Source of the DNA: Candidatus Brocadia sinica JPN1
GTDB taxonomy: Bacteria; Planctomycetota; Brocadiia; Brocadiales; Brocadiaceae
Assembly (NCBI RefSeq): GCF_000949635.1
Contig: NZ_BAFN01000001.1
Span: 2,108,001 to 2,172,000, forward strand
Direction of reading: 5' to 3'
Length of the DNA stretch: 64,000 nucleotides
Within the stretch, counting starts at the first letter, position 1. Every line of letters starts with the position of its first letter. Below, piece by piece: positions 1 to 9,141 of the stretch. The position numbers and the translations under genes were made by a program. The notes beneath the pieces are model-generated. The model was not told the DNA's origin, did no database searches, and saw only the letters and a program-made list of their open reading frames with translations.

Positions 1-1470
1 ACCATACTTGCAGGAAAAGTCTGGCGTGGCGAAATTATCAATCGTCGCAAAGACGGCGATCTTTACACGGTAAACCAGACTATTACCCCCCTTCTGGATA
101 CTCATGGAAAGGTATGCCACTTTGTTGCCATACATGAGGATATTTCCGATAAAAAGAAGATAGAGGAACGCATTCACTATATGGCTCATTACGATGCATT
201 AACAAATCTGCCTAACCGCAACCTGTTTCTCGATTATCTGGAGCTGGAACTGGCCCATGCACACCGTAATGAACGGATGGTTGCGGTCATGTTCCTCGAT
301 TTGGATCGGTTTAAAATTATTAACGACACGATGGGACATGTCTTTGGTGATAAATTGCTCAAGGCGGTTGCAGAACGCATGAGGGCTTGTATCCGTGAGG
401 GCGATACTGTGTCACGCCTGGGTGGCGACGAATTTACATTTATTATTCCGGATATTGTCCAGCCGCAGGATGTTGTTCTTATTGCACAGAAGATTCTCAA
501 CGCTATGTCCCGTTCCTTTCAGGTCGAAGGTCGCGACATACACGTAACTCCCAGTATAGGCATTGCTTTGTATCCATCAGATGCAGATGACGCAGACAGT
601 TTGATCAAAAAGGCCGATACTGCAATGTACCATGCAAAAGAACAAGGGAAAAATACCTTTAAGTTCTACAGGGAGGACATGAATGTCAGTAATTTTGAAA
701 GGTTAACGCTGGAAAATGACTTGAGAAAGGCTCTGGAAAAGGGAGAATTATTCGTATATTACCAGCCCCTGATAGACCAAGACACGGGACAAATCATCAG
801 TATGGAGGCTCTGGCACGCTGGCAGCATCCGGACATCGGCATGATCTCCCCTGCCAAATTTATTCCCATTGCGGAAGAAACGGGACTGATTGTGCCCATT
901 GGCGAATGGGTACTGATGAAGGCTTGTGACCAAACCAGGGCATGGCATGATGCAGGGTTTCACGCACTCCGCGTCATGGTAAACCTCTCAGCGCGTCAAT
1001 TTAAGCAACAAAATCTCGTGAACACGATCACACAGGTATTACAAAAGACAGGCCTTGACCCACACTATCTTGAACTGGAACTCACGGAGGGAATTGTCAT
1101 GCAAAATGACATAACAATCCTCTCGGCGCTCCGTGAGCTGAAGGCGCTGGGAATACTCCTTTCTATTGATGATTTTGGCACCCAATATTCTTCACTGAGC
1201 TACCTGAAACGATTTCCCATTGATACACTCAAGATTGACCGTTCCTTTGTACACGACATTACCACAAACCCGGATGATGCAGCGATTGTCACCGCCATTA
1301 TTGCCATTGCAGAAAGCCTTAAACTGAAGGTAGTTGCAGAGGGCGTTGAAAATAAAGAACAAGCTGCCTTTTTGCGTAAACTCCGGTGTAACAATATTCA
1401 GGGATATGTTTACAGCCACCCGCTGCCAGCCCGTGCTATTGAACACCTATTGCAAAAGGGCGCAGTTTAG
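1..1470 (+). CDS. PAS-GGDEF-EAL c-di-GMP turnover protein, 5' partial
   Basis: The reading frame is open from base 1, so this is the last 489 residues of a longer protein. Residues 9-55 read as the end of a PAS-PAC sensor domain (RRKDGDLYTVNQT, ending in EDISDKKK). A diguanylate cyclase domain follows with an intact GGDEF motif at 141-145 and an RxxD inhibitory site five residues before it (REGD). A phosphodiesterase domain comes next with EAL at 269-271, ELTEG, DDFGT, LKID and AEGVE motifs. All signature motifs of both catalytic domains look intact, so synthesis, hydrolysis or both are possible. The internal ATG at 181 is probably not the real start because the PAS frame runs through it. It links to the two c-di-GMP riboswitches later in the window, though no direct connection is shown. 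Confidence 0.93.
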   Translation, partial: TILAGKVWRGEIINRRKDGDLYTVNQTITPLLDTHGKVCHFVAIHEDISDKKKIEERIHYMAHYDALTNLPNRNLFLDYLELELAHAHRNERMVAVMFLDLDRFKIINDTMGHVFGDKLLKAVAERMRACIREGDTVSRLGGDEFTFIIPDIVQPQDVVLIAQKILNAMSRSFQVEGRDIHVTPSIGIALYPSDADDADSLIKKADTAMYHAKEQGKNTFKFYREDMNVSNFERLTLENDLRKALEKGELFVYYQPLIDQDTGQIISMEALARWQHPDIGMISPAKFIPIAEETGLIVPIGEWVLMKACDQTRAWHDAGFHALRVMVNLSARQFKQQNLVNTITQVLQKTGLDPHYLELELTEGIVMQNDITILSALRELKALGILLSIDDFGTQYSSLSYLKRFPIDTLKIDRSFVHDITTNPDDAAIVTAIIAIAESLKLKVVAEGVENKEQAAFLRKLRCNNIQGYVYSHPLPARAIEHLLQKGAV

Positions 1471-1501
1471 AATATTAAAAACAGGGAAAACAAGAATATT
1501 T

Positions 1502-1570
1502 GTAACACTTTAGTTCTTTGAAAAATTAACAAGCGATTTTATAGGCCAACCCAGAAGGCGTTTTTACCGT
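1502..1570 (+). repeat. left terminal inverted repeat, copy 1
   Basis: 69 bases beginning GTAACACTTTAGTTC and ending TTTTTACCGT. It is the exact reverse complement of 3846-3914 and is repeated at both ends of copy 2. Confidence 0.95.
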
Positions 1571-1651
1571 AAGAGCGTTAAAACGCAAAAAAACGCTGGC
1601 GTCAGTTTGCCATTTGTGGTATAAAGGGCTTCAGAGAAAAGGAATCTGATT

Positions 1652-2533
1652 ATGAAGCCTATCCTATTCCACTACCGTTCACGAGAACTGCATGCAGACG
1701 ATATAGCCTTTATCAAGGCTCTCACTGAGCGTCATTTTCTCAGAGGGCGAAGTTATATTTCCCGTGAACTCTGCAAGAGCTGGAACTGGATGCAGCCCAA
1801 TGGCAAGTTGAAAGAATACGCAGCACGAGACCTCCTTCTGAGATTGGAAGAGCAGGGATTGGTTTCGCTTCCGCCACGAATACGGCCGAAAAACAATCTC
1901 AAACCCAAGGTCTTTGATCAGATGCCCCTTTTCGTCAAAAGAACACTGGAAGGTGCCATCACCGAGTATGAAACCCCGACGATCCAGGTGGTAAGAGATC
2001 ATCAAGAGAGGTACCTCTGGGGTTATCTCCTTTATCACTACCACTACCTCGGATGTCCCCGGCTTGTTGGCGAACACATCAGGCACATCGTACATATCGG
2101 CAACCAGGTCGTTGCCTGTCTTGGATGGGCAAGTGCCGCATGGAAGGTCAAAGACCGTGATCGTTTCATCGGATGGGATGAGTCTTCCAAACGGACACAC
2201 TTGCATTTGATTGCAAGTAACGTGCGATTTCTCATTCCACCCTGGGTTATGATCAAACACCTTGCATCCAAGGTATTATCCCTCGCCCTCAGGCGTTTGT
2301 CACATGACTGGAAATCCGTCTATGGCCATCCCGTGTATTTGGCTGAAACCTTTGTTGATACCGCACGGTTTCAAGGCACCTGCTACCAGGCAGCCAATTG
2401 GATGCGTGTTGGTAAAACCAAGGGGAGTGCAAAACGGGGCAATCGCTATCAGTATCATGGCCAACCTAAGGAACTCTACCTGTATCCTCTCCACAAAAAT
2501 TTCCGGAGGTTTCTTACTCATGACCAGGGATGA
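1652..2533 (+). CDS. DruA-like DUF4338 protein, element copy 1
   Basis: A 293-residue protein of the DUF4338 family, the family of DruA from Druantia anti-phage systems. The N-terminus has a helix-turn-helix-like part with the family motif RLEEQGLVSLPP. The core has YHYLGCPRLVGEH, ACLGWASAAWK, FIGWD, PPWVMIKHLASK, YLAETFVDTARFQGTCYQAANW and a C-terminal YPLHKNFRR. These match the family consensus as I know it. Here it is the first gene of an IS66-like element, overlaps the transposase start by 14 bases, and no other Druantia gene is present. A transposition-related role is therefore more likely than defence. Its exact biochemical activity is unknown. Confidence 0.85.
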   Translation: MKPILFHYRSRELHADDIAFIKALTERHFLRGRSYISRELCKSWNWMQPNGKLKEYAARDLLLRLEEQGLVSLPPRIRPKNNLKPKVFDQMPLFVKRTLEGAITEYETPTIQVVRDHQERYLWGYLLYHYHYLGCPRLVGEHIRHIVHIGNQVVACLGWASAAWKVKDRDRFIGWDESSKRTHLHLIASNVRFLIPPWVMIKHLASKVLSLALRRLSHDWKSVYGHPVYLAETFVDTARFQGTCYQAANWMRVGKTKGSAKRGNRYQYHGQPKELYLYPLHKNFRRFLTHDQG

Positions 2534-3890
2534 AGCCATAGCTATTTTGGAGATGGACAGAGAGGATGCGATTCAAGCTATCCTGATACTGGCCGAGAAA
2601 GCAGAGAAATATGACCGACTCTGCGATCAACCGAGACCAACTACCCCTCCCGGCATGACACCGCCGTATCTCAAACCCACAAGCAAAAGGAAAAGACGGC
2701 CTTGTGGCAGGAAACACGGACATAAGGGGATTTCCCGGAAACGGCCGGAAAAAATAACTGCCTATCAGACACATACCCTCAAGAGTTGTCCTGATTGCCA
2801 CCAGCCACTGCAAAATCCGGTAAGAACGTATAAGCGATACATCGAAGATATCCCACAGATTGATCCGGTCGTGACTGAACATACGGTTCATGGTTCCTGG
2901 TGTTCTTGTTGTAGAAAGATTGTCCAGCCTACGGTCACAGACGCGTTGCCAAATGCCCGACTCGGATTGCGCCTCGTTGTCTTTACCGCCTGGCTTCATT
3001 ACTTAGTCGGCATAAGTATAAACAATATCGTAAAGATGGTTTCCGTATTTTTCAACTTTCACATAAGCGCCGGTGGTTTAACCCAGGCTTGGAAGTCCCT
3101 TGCAACACTCCTGGAATCACGGTATAACGATATTGGACAAAAAGTCTCCGCAAGTGCCGTTTTACACGCAGATGAAACAGGGTGGCGGTTGAACGGGAAA
3201 ACCCATTGGTTGTGGTGTTTTACCACCAAAACCCTCTGCTACTACCTCATAACACGCAATCGGGGATCGCCTGTCATAAAAAAGTTCTTAGGCAGACTAT
3301 TCAAGGGCATCCTGATTTGTGACTTCTGGGGCGCTTATAACAAGATAAACGCACTGGCAAAGCAGCGGTGTTTCTATCATCTGTTCACGGAACTGGTAAA
3401 AGTCGACACATACAATCGGTCAATTCCATGGAAAGCTTTCCGGAAAAAACTCTCTCGTGTGCTCAAAGACGCATTGCGGTTATCGGAGGAAAAGAACCAT
3501 TTGAGTCCAGAATGCTTTCTTCGGTTGAAAAAGAGATTACATTATCGGCTTGAACAGTTTTTGATAACACCCTATCAGGATAAAGACGCACAAAGACTGA
3601 TCAAACGTCTGAATCGCCATAAAGAGGAACTCTTTACGTTCCTGGAACATGAGGGCGTGAGTCCCTATAATAACCATGCTGAGCAACAGATGCGAAAGCC
3701 GGTATTGACTCGAAAGGTCTCACAACAAAATCGTTCTGCTCAAGGTGCGAATACCCAGGCTATCCTTATGACATTGCTTCGCTCTGCGGAATTACAAGGT
3801 GCTAATCCCGTTGAAAACCTTCTGGCAATTGCCAAAAACGCCCTGACGGTAAAAACGCCTTCTGGGTTGGCCTATAAAATCGCTTGTTAA
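2520..3890 (+). CDS. IS66-family transposase, copy 1
   Basis: A 456-residue IS66-type (TnpC-like) DDE transposase. An N-terminal helical segment (MTRDEAIAILEMDREDA) is followed by a basic linker, a zinc-finger-like stretch (SCPDCHQPL and SWCSCCRK), and the DDE core with HADETGWR, CDFWGAYNK and a C-terminal glutamate in the ..NNHAEQQMRKPV region. I chose the ATG at 2520 because GGAGG lies 10 bases upstream and the protein then starts like other IS66 transposases; the frame remains open back to 2262 but overlaps the DruA gene. The last codons and stop lie within the terminal repeat. Confidence 0.92.
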   Translation: MTRDEAIAILEMDREDAIQAILILAEKAEKYDRLCDQPRPTTPPGMTPPYLKPTSKRKRRPCGRKHGHKGISRKRPEKITAYQTHTLKSCPDCHQPLQNPVRTYKRYIEDIPQIDPVVTEHTVHGSWCSCCRKIVQPTVTDALPNARLGLRLVVFTAWLHYLVGISINNIVKMVSVFFNFHISAGGLTQAWKSLATLLESRYNDIGQKVSASAVLHADETGWRLNGKTHWLWCFTTKTLCYYLITRNRGSPVIKKFLGRLFKGILICDFWGAYNKINALAKQRCFYHLFTELVKVDTYNRSIPWKAFRKKLSRVLKDALRLSEEKNHLSPECFLRLKKRLHYRLEQFLITPYQDKDAQRLIKRLNRHKEELFTFLEHEGVSPYNNHAEQQMRKPVLTRKVSQQNRSAQGANTQAILMTLLRSAELQGANPVENLLAIAKNALTVKTPSGLAYKIAC

Positions 3891-3914
3891 TTTTTCAAAG
3901 AACTAAAGTGTTAC
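3846..3914 (-). repeat. right terminal inverted repeat, copy 1
   Basis: Exact 69-base reverse complement of 1502-1570. It contains the last 15 codons of the transposase (stop at 3888-3890), so terminus and coding sequence evolve together. Confidence 0.95.
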
Positions 3915-4167
3915 GAATATCAAAGAATTTTGTAACTGAATGACATAGTAATCAACTGCCATATAGTTTTTCCTTCCTTTGGTAAATTTAAAATGCATTT
4001 ATCAAAAATGTGCTACGTTGATCTTGAGTGTAACAAATGCTCAACTCAGCACGTGAAATAGTATTGAATTACGTTTTTGAATGACTTATACTCCGTACAC
4101 AAACCAAAAAATATGTAATTTGGTTCTTTCGTTTTAAGCGTAAATAATTATCTGAATGCTATAATTA

Positions 4168-5049
4168 ATGCAAATAACGCCTTATCATGCCAAATATTTT
4201 GCATTCGAACTCACAAAACGCAACTCATCGGATAGTTTGCAAAAACTGGCTTCTTCTCTTTTAGATGCCCAGGTAGATTTAAATCCACATCAGGTTGAGG
4301 CAGCTTTGTTTGCCTTCCATTCCCCGCTTTCTAAGGGCGCTATACTGTCGGATGAGGTCGGGCTGGGAAAAACCATTGAGGCTGGACTGGTTATCTCTCA
4401 AAAGTGGGCTGAAAGAAAACGGAAAATTCTGGTCATCGTACCATCCAATCTGCGCAAACAATGGAATCAGGAATTACTGGATAAATTCTTCCTTTCGTCA
4501 ATTATATTGGAAACATCATCTTTTAATCAGGAAATTAGAAATGGAAACTTAAATCCCTTTAACCAGAACGAAATAGTCATATGTTCATACCATTTTGCAA
4601 GGGCTAAAGACGTTTACATTAAAAATATCAACTGGGATTTGGTGATTATTGATGAAGCCCACCGTTTGAGAAATGTTTATAAGCCATCAAATAAAATTGC
4701 CAATGCCGTCAAAAATGCCGTTGCCAATGTCCTAAAAATTCTCCTTACGGCAACACCTCTCCAAAATTCTCTCTTAGAACTTTATGGTCTCGTGAGTGTC
4801 ATTGATGATTATACCTTTAGCGATGTAAAGAGTTTTAAGAGCCAGTTTTCCAGGTTAGCCAATGAGAACGATTTTTGTAGCCTGAAAGAACGATTGAAGC
4901 CTGTCTGTATAAGAACACTCCGCCGCCAGGTACTGGAATATGTTAAATACACGAATAGAATAGCAATAACACAGGAGTTTATACCATCCCCCGATGAACA
5001 AAAATTGTATGATCTGGTGTCATCCTATTTGCTGGCAAAATCAAGATGA
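4168..5049 (+). pseudogene. SNF2-type helicase, 3'-truncated
   Basis: 293 residues corresponding to the N-terminal part of a superfamily-2 helicase of about 1000 residues that normally accompanies a DNA methyltransferase and a Res protein. Visible motifs are the Walker A region DEVGLGKT, the DEAH box IIDEAH and LLTATPLQN (motif III). The start MQITPYHAKYF looks native. The second RecA lobe is missing: the frame ends at 5049 after a junction at about 5034 where methyltransferase sequence begins in another frame. Coding is lost by deletion, not by point mutation. No convincing ribosome binding site is visible; a TATAAT lies directly before the ATG. Confidence 0.85.
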
Positions 5050-5360
5050 TATGCATTGACCTGCCCTATAATACAGGCAATGATTTTATTTACCCTGATA
5101 ACTATACAGAAAGTCCGGATACATACTTACGCTATACTGGGCAATTAGACAGCGAGGGTAGGCGATACTCTACAAATACCGAAACGGATGGCAGGTTTCA
5201 CTCCAAATGGCTCAGCATGATGTATCCCCGTCTTTTTCTTGCTAGAAACTTGTTGAGAGAAGATGGGGTAATTTTTATTAGCGTTGATGATAATGAGATA
5301 CATAATCTCCGTATATTAATGAATGAGATTTTTGGAGAAGAGAATTTTATTGATACCTAA
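5034..5360 (+). pseudogene. N6-adenine DNA methyltransferase (Mod) internal fragment
   Basis: From GKIK at 5034 the sequence reads as the catalytic core of a type III Mod-like beta-class methyltransferase: motif IV appears as DLPYNTGNDF (canonical DPPY with P to L), followed by FHSKWLSMMYPRL and the family segment DGVIFISVDDNE, then NEIFGEENFID. Both the upstream part (motif I, specificity region) and the downstream part are gone. The left junction fuses it out of frame to the helicase; the right junction coincides with a 45-bp palindrome. It cannot make a working enzyme. Confidence 0.82.
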
Positions 5361-5400
5361 ATCCTGCAAACAAGGCTTAGCCTTGTTTGCAGGATTTAGG
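5356..5400. repeat. perfect 45-bp palindrome
   Basis: Arms 5356-5377 and 5379-5400 are exact reverse complements (22 bp each) around the single base T5378. The left arm starts CCTAAATCCTGC. It lies exactly between the Mod fragment and the Res fragment. No oligo-T follows, so it is not a standard terminator. Confidence 0.95.
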
Positions 5401-5405
5401 AACAA

Positions 5406-6233
5406 GTGTTTCTGGACGAAGATTTTGAAAAGTTCTGGAATAAGATTAAGGCTAAAACTACCTATTCCGTTGAGTATTCCACAGAAACGCTTGTGAGCAA
5501 CGCCGTTGGAGCGATTAGGAAAATGGATAGGATTGAGCCGGTAAAGGTTTCATACGGAGAGGCATCAATAGATATAGAACACAGGGGGATTTGTGTTGCC
5601 GAAACCAGAAGTCAAATAACGAATGTCGAGCATTTGGGCGCGCTGCCGGATATTTTAGCTTATTTGCAAAAGGAAACGGAGCTTACCAGAGCAACAATCG
5701 TAGTGATATTAATAGATTCAGGCAGGATTGAAGAATTTCTTGTTAATCCCCAAAAATTTATGGATGTTGTGGCTGGAATTATTAAAAGGGAATTGCACAA
5801 GCTTATAATAGATGGCATCAAATACGAGAAACTACCGAACGAGGAATACAGTATGATGTTGTTTGAGAATAAAGAGATCATCAGTTATCTGAATAATCGG
5901 CTGGAGGTTAAGCATTCTGTTTATGATGCTATCGTGTATGAATCCGAAATTGAAAGAAAATTTGCAGAGGATTTGGACAGGCGTAAAGATATAAAATTAT
6001 TTGTCAAATTACCGGATTGGTTCAAAGTGGAAACGCCCATTGGCACATATAATCCAGACTGGGCAATTTTGAAACACGATGAAACGGTTTTATATCTTGT
6101 GAGAGAAACAAAAGGTACGAAAGGCTTTGAAAAACTCCGAAATATAGAAGTCGACAAGATTCGTTGCGGGCGGAAACACTTCGAGAAACTCGATGTTAAT
6201 TTTGATGTGGTAGTTTCCGCTAACGAGGTTTAA
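5406..6233 (+). pseudogene. Type III restriction Res subunit, C-terminal fragment
   Basis: 275 residues matching the C-terminal part of type III restriction subunits: a region following the helicase lobes (FWNKIKAKTTYSVEY) and the PD-(D/E)xK nuclease, with YNPDWAI and LYLVRETKGT supplying the catalytic D and ExK. The nuclease motif itself is intact but the helicase lobes are missing, so the protein is a remnant. The nominal GTG start at 5406 abuts the palindrome and is unlikely to be a real start. With the helicase and Mod pieces it indicates one ancestral restriction-modification locus collapsed by two deletions. Confidence 0.83.
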
Positions 6234-6297
6234 TCCTGCTTCACATTAACTAGACATCAATTAGTGCATGGCTAAAGAATTAGACGCAGAGGATTTT

Positions 6298-6545
6298 CTA
6301 TTCTACCAACGCTTTTGTTAAAGCAACTGGTCCAAAAAAGTTTGTTTCCATAATTTTTCTATCCACCTTGATAAGGGTGTCTTTTGTTAACGAACCCTGG
6401 CTGATATCTCCCATTGTTGATCGTTACATCAATTTGCCCAAAATGTCGCAACACGTGTTCCACTTTTTTATGTACTGAATTGTGTCTGTTAGATTCAATG
6501 GTAAAATCAATACGTTTTCTTTGTTATCAGCGCCAGTTACTTGGA
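6298..6545 (-). pseudogene. short-chain dehydrogenase remnant
   Basis: Read on the minus strand, the segment gives ENVLILPLNLTD, then VLRHFGQIDVTINNG and, after a frameshift, SQGSLTKDTLIK and METNFFGPVALTKAL, ending at a stop at 6298-6300. This is the typical order of a classical SDR (the NNAG region followed by the N-FFG region). The N-terminal nucleotide-binding motif and the catalytic Tyr-Lys region are missing. It lies just downstream of the DNA polymerase IV gene. Confidence 0.7.
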
Positions 6546-6558
6546 TTCGTGCCCATAT

Positions 6559-7587
6559 TCATACCTTTTCCAATCCTCCCACCCTCACGCCTACAAGCCT
6601 GACCTTCTTTTTCAATTCAAACCTCTTCAGACAATCAAAGGCAGCCGTTCTTATCTCATTTACGGCATTCGTGGGCTCTGCAAGGGTTTTTGCCCTTGTG
6701 TGGGTTTTAAAATCACTGAATCTCACCTTCACCGTAACGGTTCTGCCCCTGTAGCTAGCCTGTTTAATGTCGTTCGCAACCTCCCTCGTAAGTTCTGCAA
6801 GGGTCCTGGCTATTATCTGCCAATCGTTCGTATCACTCTGAAAGGTAACTTCTCTGCTCGTGGATTTTGGTTCCCAGTGGGTAATAAGAGGACTTTCGTC
6901 TATTCCCCTCGACGCCTCGTAGAGATATCTTCCGTGAGATTCTCCAAATCCCTCGATAAGTCTTCCCCTAGGGAATAAAGCAAGCCCTCCGATGGTTCCG
7001 ATACCCATTTCCTTCAAGTATGCCTCTGTCTTTGGTCCCACGCCCCAAAGTTTTCTCACTGGTAACGGCCATATACGATTTTCTATGTCACCTTCTGCGA
7101 TGATGGTTAGTCCATCCGGCTTTTGCATGTCAGAGGCAATTTTTGCCAGGAGTTTGTTGGGAGCTACTCCTATAGAACAGGTAAGACCTGTCTCCTGTTT
7201 GATCTTTGTTTTGATTTCTTTTGCAATCTCCTCTGCCGTCTTTTCTATCAGGGATATATCAAGAAATACCTCGTCAATCCCCACATCCTCCATTATTGGA
7301 CTGAATTTTCTCAAGATGCCCTTTATCTTTCGGGATACCCTTGAATACTCCTCATAATCTACGGGAAGAAAAACGGCATGAGGACAGAGTTTGTATGCAA
7401 TTCTTAAAGGCATTGCGGAATGTATCCCATATTTTCTGGCTTCATAGGATGCTGTGGAGACTACGCCCCTTTGAGTGGGATCGCCGCTGCCTCCAATTAC
7501 GAGAGGCTTTCCTACCAGTTCCTGATTTCTCTTTTGCTCAACTGCTGCAAAAAAAGCATCCATATCTATATGAAGGATCCGTCTCAT
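6559..7587 (-). CDS. dinB: DNA polymerase IV
   Basis: A 342-residue Y-family translesion polymerase. The N-terminal motif HIDMDAFFAAVEQ and the catalytic segment GIDEVFLDIS carry the metal-binding acidic residues. A helix-hairpin-helix thumb segment (LWGVGPKTEAYLKEMGIGTI) and a little-finger domain follow. Length is close to the family norm; no obvious C-terminal beta-clamp motif is seen. The gene is intact although it lies between two IS copies in an interval that seems to have been inverted. A strong ribosome binding site is not evident, but the start matches the conserved N-terminus. Confidence 0.93.
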   Translation of the reverse strand: MRRILHIDMDAFFAAVEQKRNQELVGKPLVIGGSGDPTQRGVVSTASYEARKYGIHSAMPLRIAYKLCPHAVFLPVDYEEYSRVSRKIKGILRKFSPIMEDVGIDEVFLDISLIEKTAEEIAKEIKTKIKQETGLTCSIGVAPNKLLAKIASDMQKPDGLTIIAEGDIENRIWPLPVRKLWGVGPKTEAYLKEMGIGTIGGLALFPRGRLIEGFGESHGRYLYEASRGIDESPLITHWEPKSTSREVTFQSDTNDWQIIARTLAELTREVANDIKQASYRGRTVTVKVRFSDFKTHTRAKTLAEPTNAVNEIRTAAFDCLKRFELKKKVRLVGVRVGGLEKV

Positions 7588-7746
7588 AAAACCAGGGTTT
7601 CATCTTCTCTCTAACCCTTTGTTGCGCATGGAGAAAAGACATGAATCAGTTGTATTTTGTTTGCCAGAAGAAAGTGACAAATATCGGAAGGGGTATAATG
7701 ATAATTACAAAGGATGTCTCTATCGATAAAGAATACTTGCATTTTC

Positions 7747-7815
7747 GTAACACTTTAGTTCTTTGAAAAATTAACAAGCGATTTTATAGGCCAACCCAGA
7801 AGGCGTTTTTACCGT
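7747..7815 (+). repeat. terminal inverted repeat, copy 2 (transposase end)
   Basis: Identical to 1502-1570; contains the stop codon of the copy 2 transposase at 7771-7773. Confidence 0.94.
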
Positions 7816-9141
7816 CAGGGCGTTTTTGGCAATTGCCAGAAGGTTTTCAACGGGATTAGCACCTTGTAATTCCGCAGAGCGAAGCAATGTCATAAGGATA
7901 GCCTGGGTATTCGCACCTTGAGCAGAACGATTTTGTTGTGAGACCTTTCGAGTCAATACCGGCTTTCGCATCTGTTGCTCAGCATGGTTATTATAGGGAC
8001 TCACGCCCTCATGTTCCAGGAACGTAAAGAGTTCCTCTTTATGGCGATTCAGACGTTTGATCAGTCTTTGTGCGTCTTTATCCTGATAGGGTGTTATCAA
8101 AAACTGTTCAAGCCGATAATGTAATCTCTTTTTCAACCGAAGAAAGCATTCTGGACTCAAATGGTTCTTTTCCTCCGATAACCGCAATGCGTCTTTGAGC
8201 ACACGAGAGAGTTTTTTCCGGAAAGCTTTCCATGGAATTGACCGATTGTATGTGTCGACTTTTACCAGTTCCGTGAACAGATGATAGAAACACCGCTGCT
8301 TTGCCAGTGCGTTTATCTTGTTATAAGCGCCCCAGAAGTCACAAATCAGGATGCCCTTGAATAGTCTGCCTAAGAACTTTTCTATGACAGGCGACCCCCG
8401 ATTGCGTGTTATGAGGTAGTAGCAGAGGGTTTTGGTGGTAAAACACCATAACCAATGGGTTTTCCCGTTCAACCGCCACCCTGTTTCATCTGCGTGTAAA
8501 ACGGCACTTGCGGAGACTTTTTGTCCAATATCGTTATACCGTGATTCCAGGAGTGTTGCAAGGGACTTCCAAGCCTGGGTTAAACCACCGGCGCTTATGT
8601 GAAAGTTGAAAAATACGGAAACCATCTTTACGATATTGTTTATACTTATGCCGACTAAGTAATGAAGCCAGGCGGTAAAGACAACGAGGCGCAATCCGAG
8701 TCGGGCATTTGGCAACGCGTCTGTGACCGTAGGCTGGACAATCTTTCTACAACAAGAACACCAGGAACCATGAACCGTATGTTCAGTCACGACCGGATCA
8801 ATCTGTGGGATATCTTCGATGTATCGCTTATACGTTCTTACCGGATTTTGCAGTGGCTGGTGGCAATCAGGACAACTCTTGAGGGTATGTGTCTGATAGG
8901 CTGTTACTGTTTCCGGCCGTTTCCGGGAAATCCCCTTATGTCCGTGTTTCCTGCCACAAGGCCGTTTTTTCCTTTTGCTTGTGGGTTTGAGATACGGCGG
9001 TGTCATGCCGGGAGGGGTAGTTGGTCTCGGTTGATCGCAGAGTCGGTCATATTTCTCTGCTTTCTCGGCCAGTATCAGGATAGCTTGAATCGCATCCTCT
9101 CTGTCCATCTCCAAAATAGCTATGGCTTCATCCCTGGTCAT
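7771..9141 (-). CDS. IS66-family transposase, copy 2
   Basis: 456 residues, start ATG at 9139-9141 with GGAGG upstream, as in copy 1. The same motifs are present (SCPDCHQPL, HADETGWR, CDFWGAYNK). It differs from copy 1 by a handful of residues, for example KRKKRPC for KRKRRPC and VIEKFLG for VIKKFLG. The frame is intact, so this copy could be active. Confidence 0.92.
   Translation of the reverse strand: MTRDEAIAILEMDREDAIQAILILAEKAEKYDRLCDQPRPTTPPGMTPPYLKPTSKRKKRPCGRKHGHKGISRKRPETVTAYQTHTLKSCPDCHQPLQNPVRTYKRYIEDIPQIDPVVTEHTVHGSWCSCCRKIVQPTVTDALPNARLGLRLVVFTAWLHYLVGISINNIVKMVSVFFNFHISAGGLTQAWKSLATLLESRYNDIGQKVSASAVLHADETGWRLNGKTHWLWCFTTKTLCYYLITRNRGSPVIEKFLGRLFKGILICDFWGAYNKINALAKQRCFYHLFTELVKVDTYNRSIPWKAFRKKLSRVLKDALRLSEEKNHLSPECFLRLKKRLHYRLEQFLITPYQDKDAQRLIKRLNRHKEELFTFLEHEGVSPYNNHAEQQMRKPVLTRKVSQQNRSAQGANTQAILMTLLRSAELQGANPVENLLAIAKNALTVKTPSGLAYKIAC

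Larger units (their letters stand above)
1502..3914 (+). mobile_element. IS66-like element with DruA gene, copy 1
   Basis: A 2413-bp element bounded by 69-bp perfect terminal inverted repeats starting GTAAC, as is usual for the IS66 family. It carries two genes in one direction: a DruA/DUF4338 protein and an IS66-type transposase. The usual small IS66 partners TnpA and TnpB are absent. The 3' end of the transposase gene, including its stop codon, lies inside the right repeat. The flanking 8-mers are GAATATTT (left) and GAATATCA (right), not an exact duplication. The right 8-mer is instead the exact reverse complement of the 8-mer at 10160-10167 beside copy 2. Confidence 0.9.

Noticed and set aside
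2262-2519. N-terminal extension of the transposase frame
   Set aside because: It overlaps the DruA gene, has no ribosome binding site or family similarity, whereas the ATG at 2520 has GGAGG at proper distance.
1652-2533. Druantia anti-phage defence locus
   Set aside because: Only the DruA-family gene is present, twice, each time within an IS66-like element with perfect termini; no DruE-type helicase or other partner is adjacent.
4168-6233. Active restriction-modification or DISARM-like system
   Set aside because: Helicase, methyltransferase and Res are all fragments; two deletions removed essential domains.
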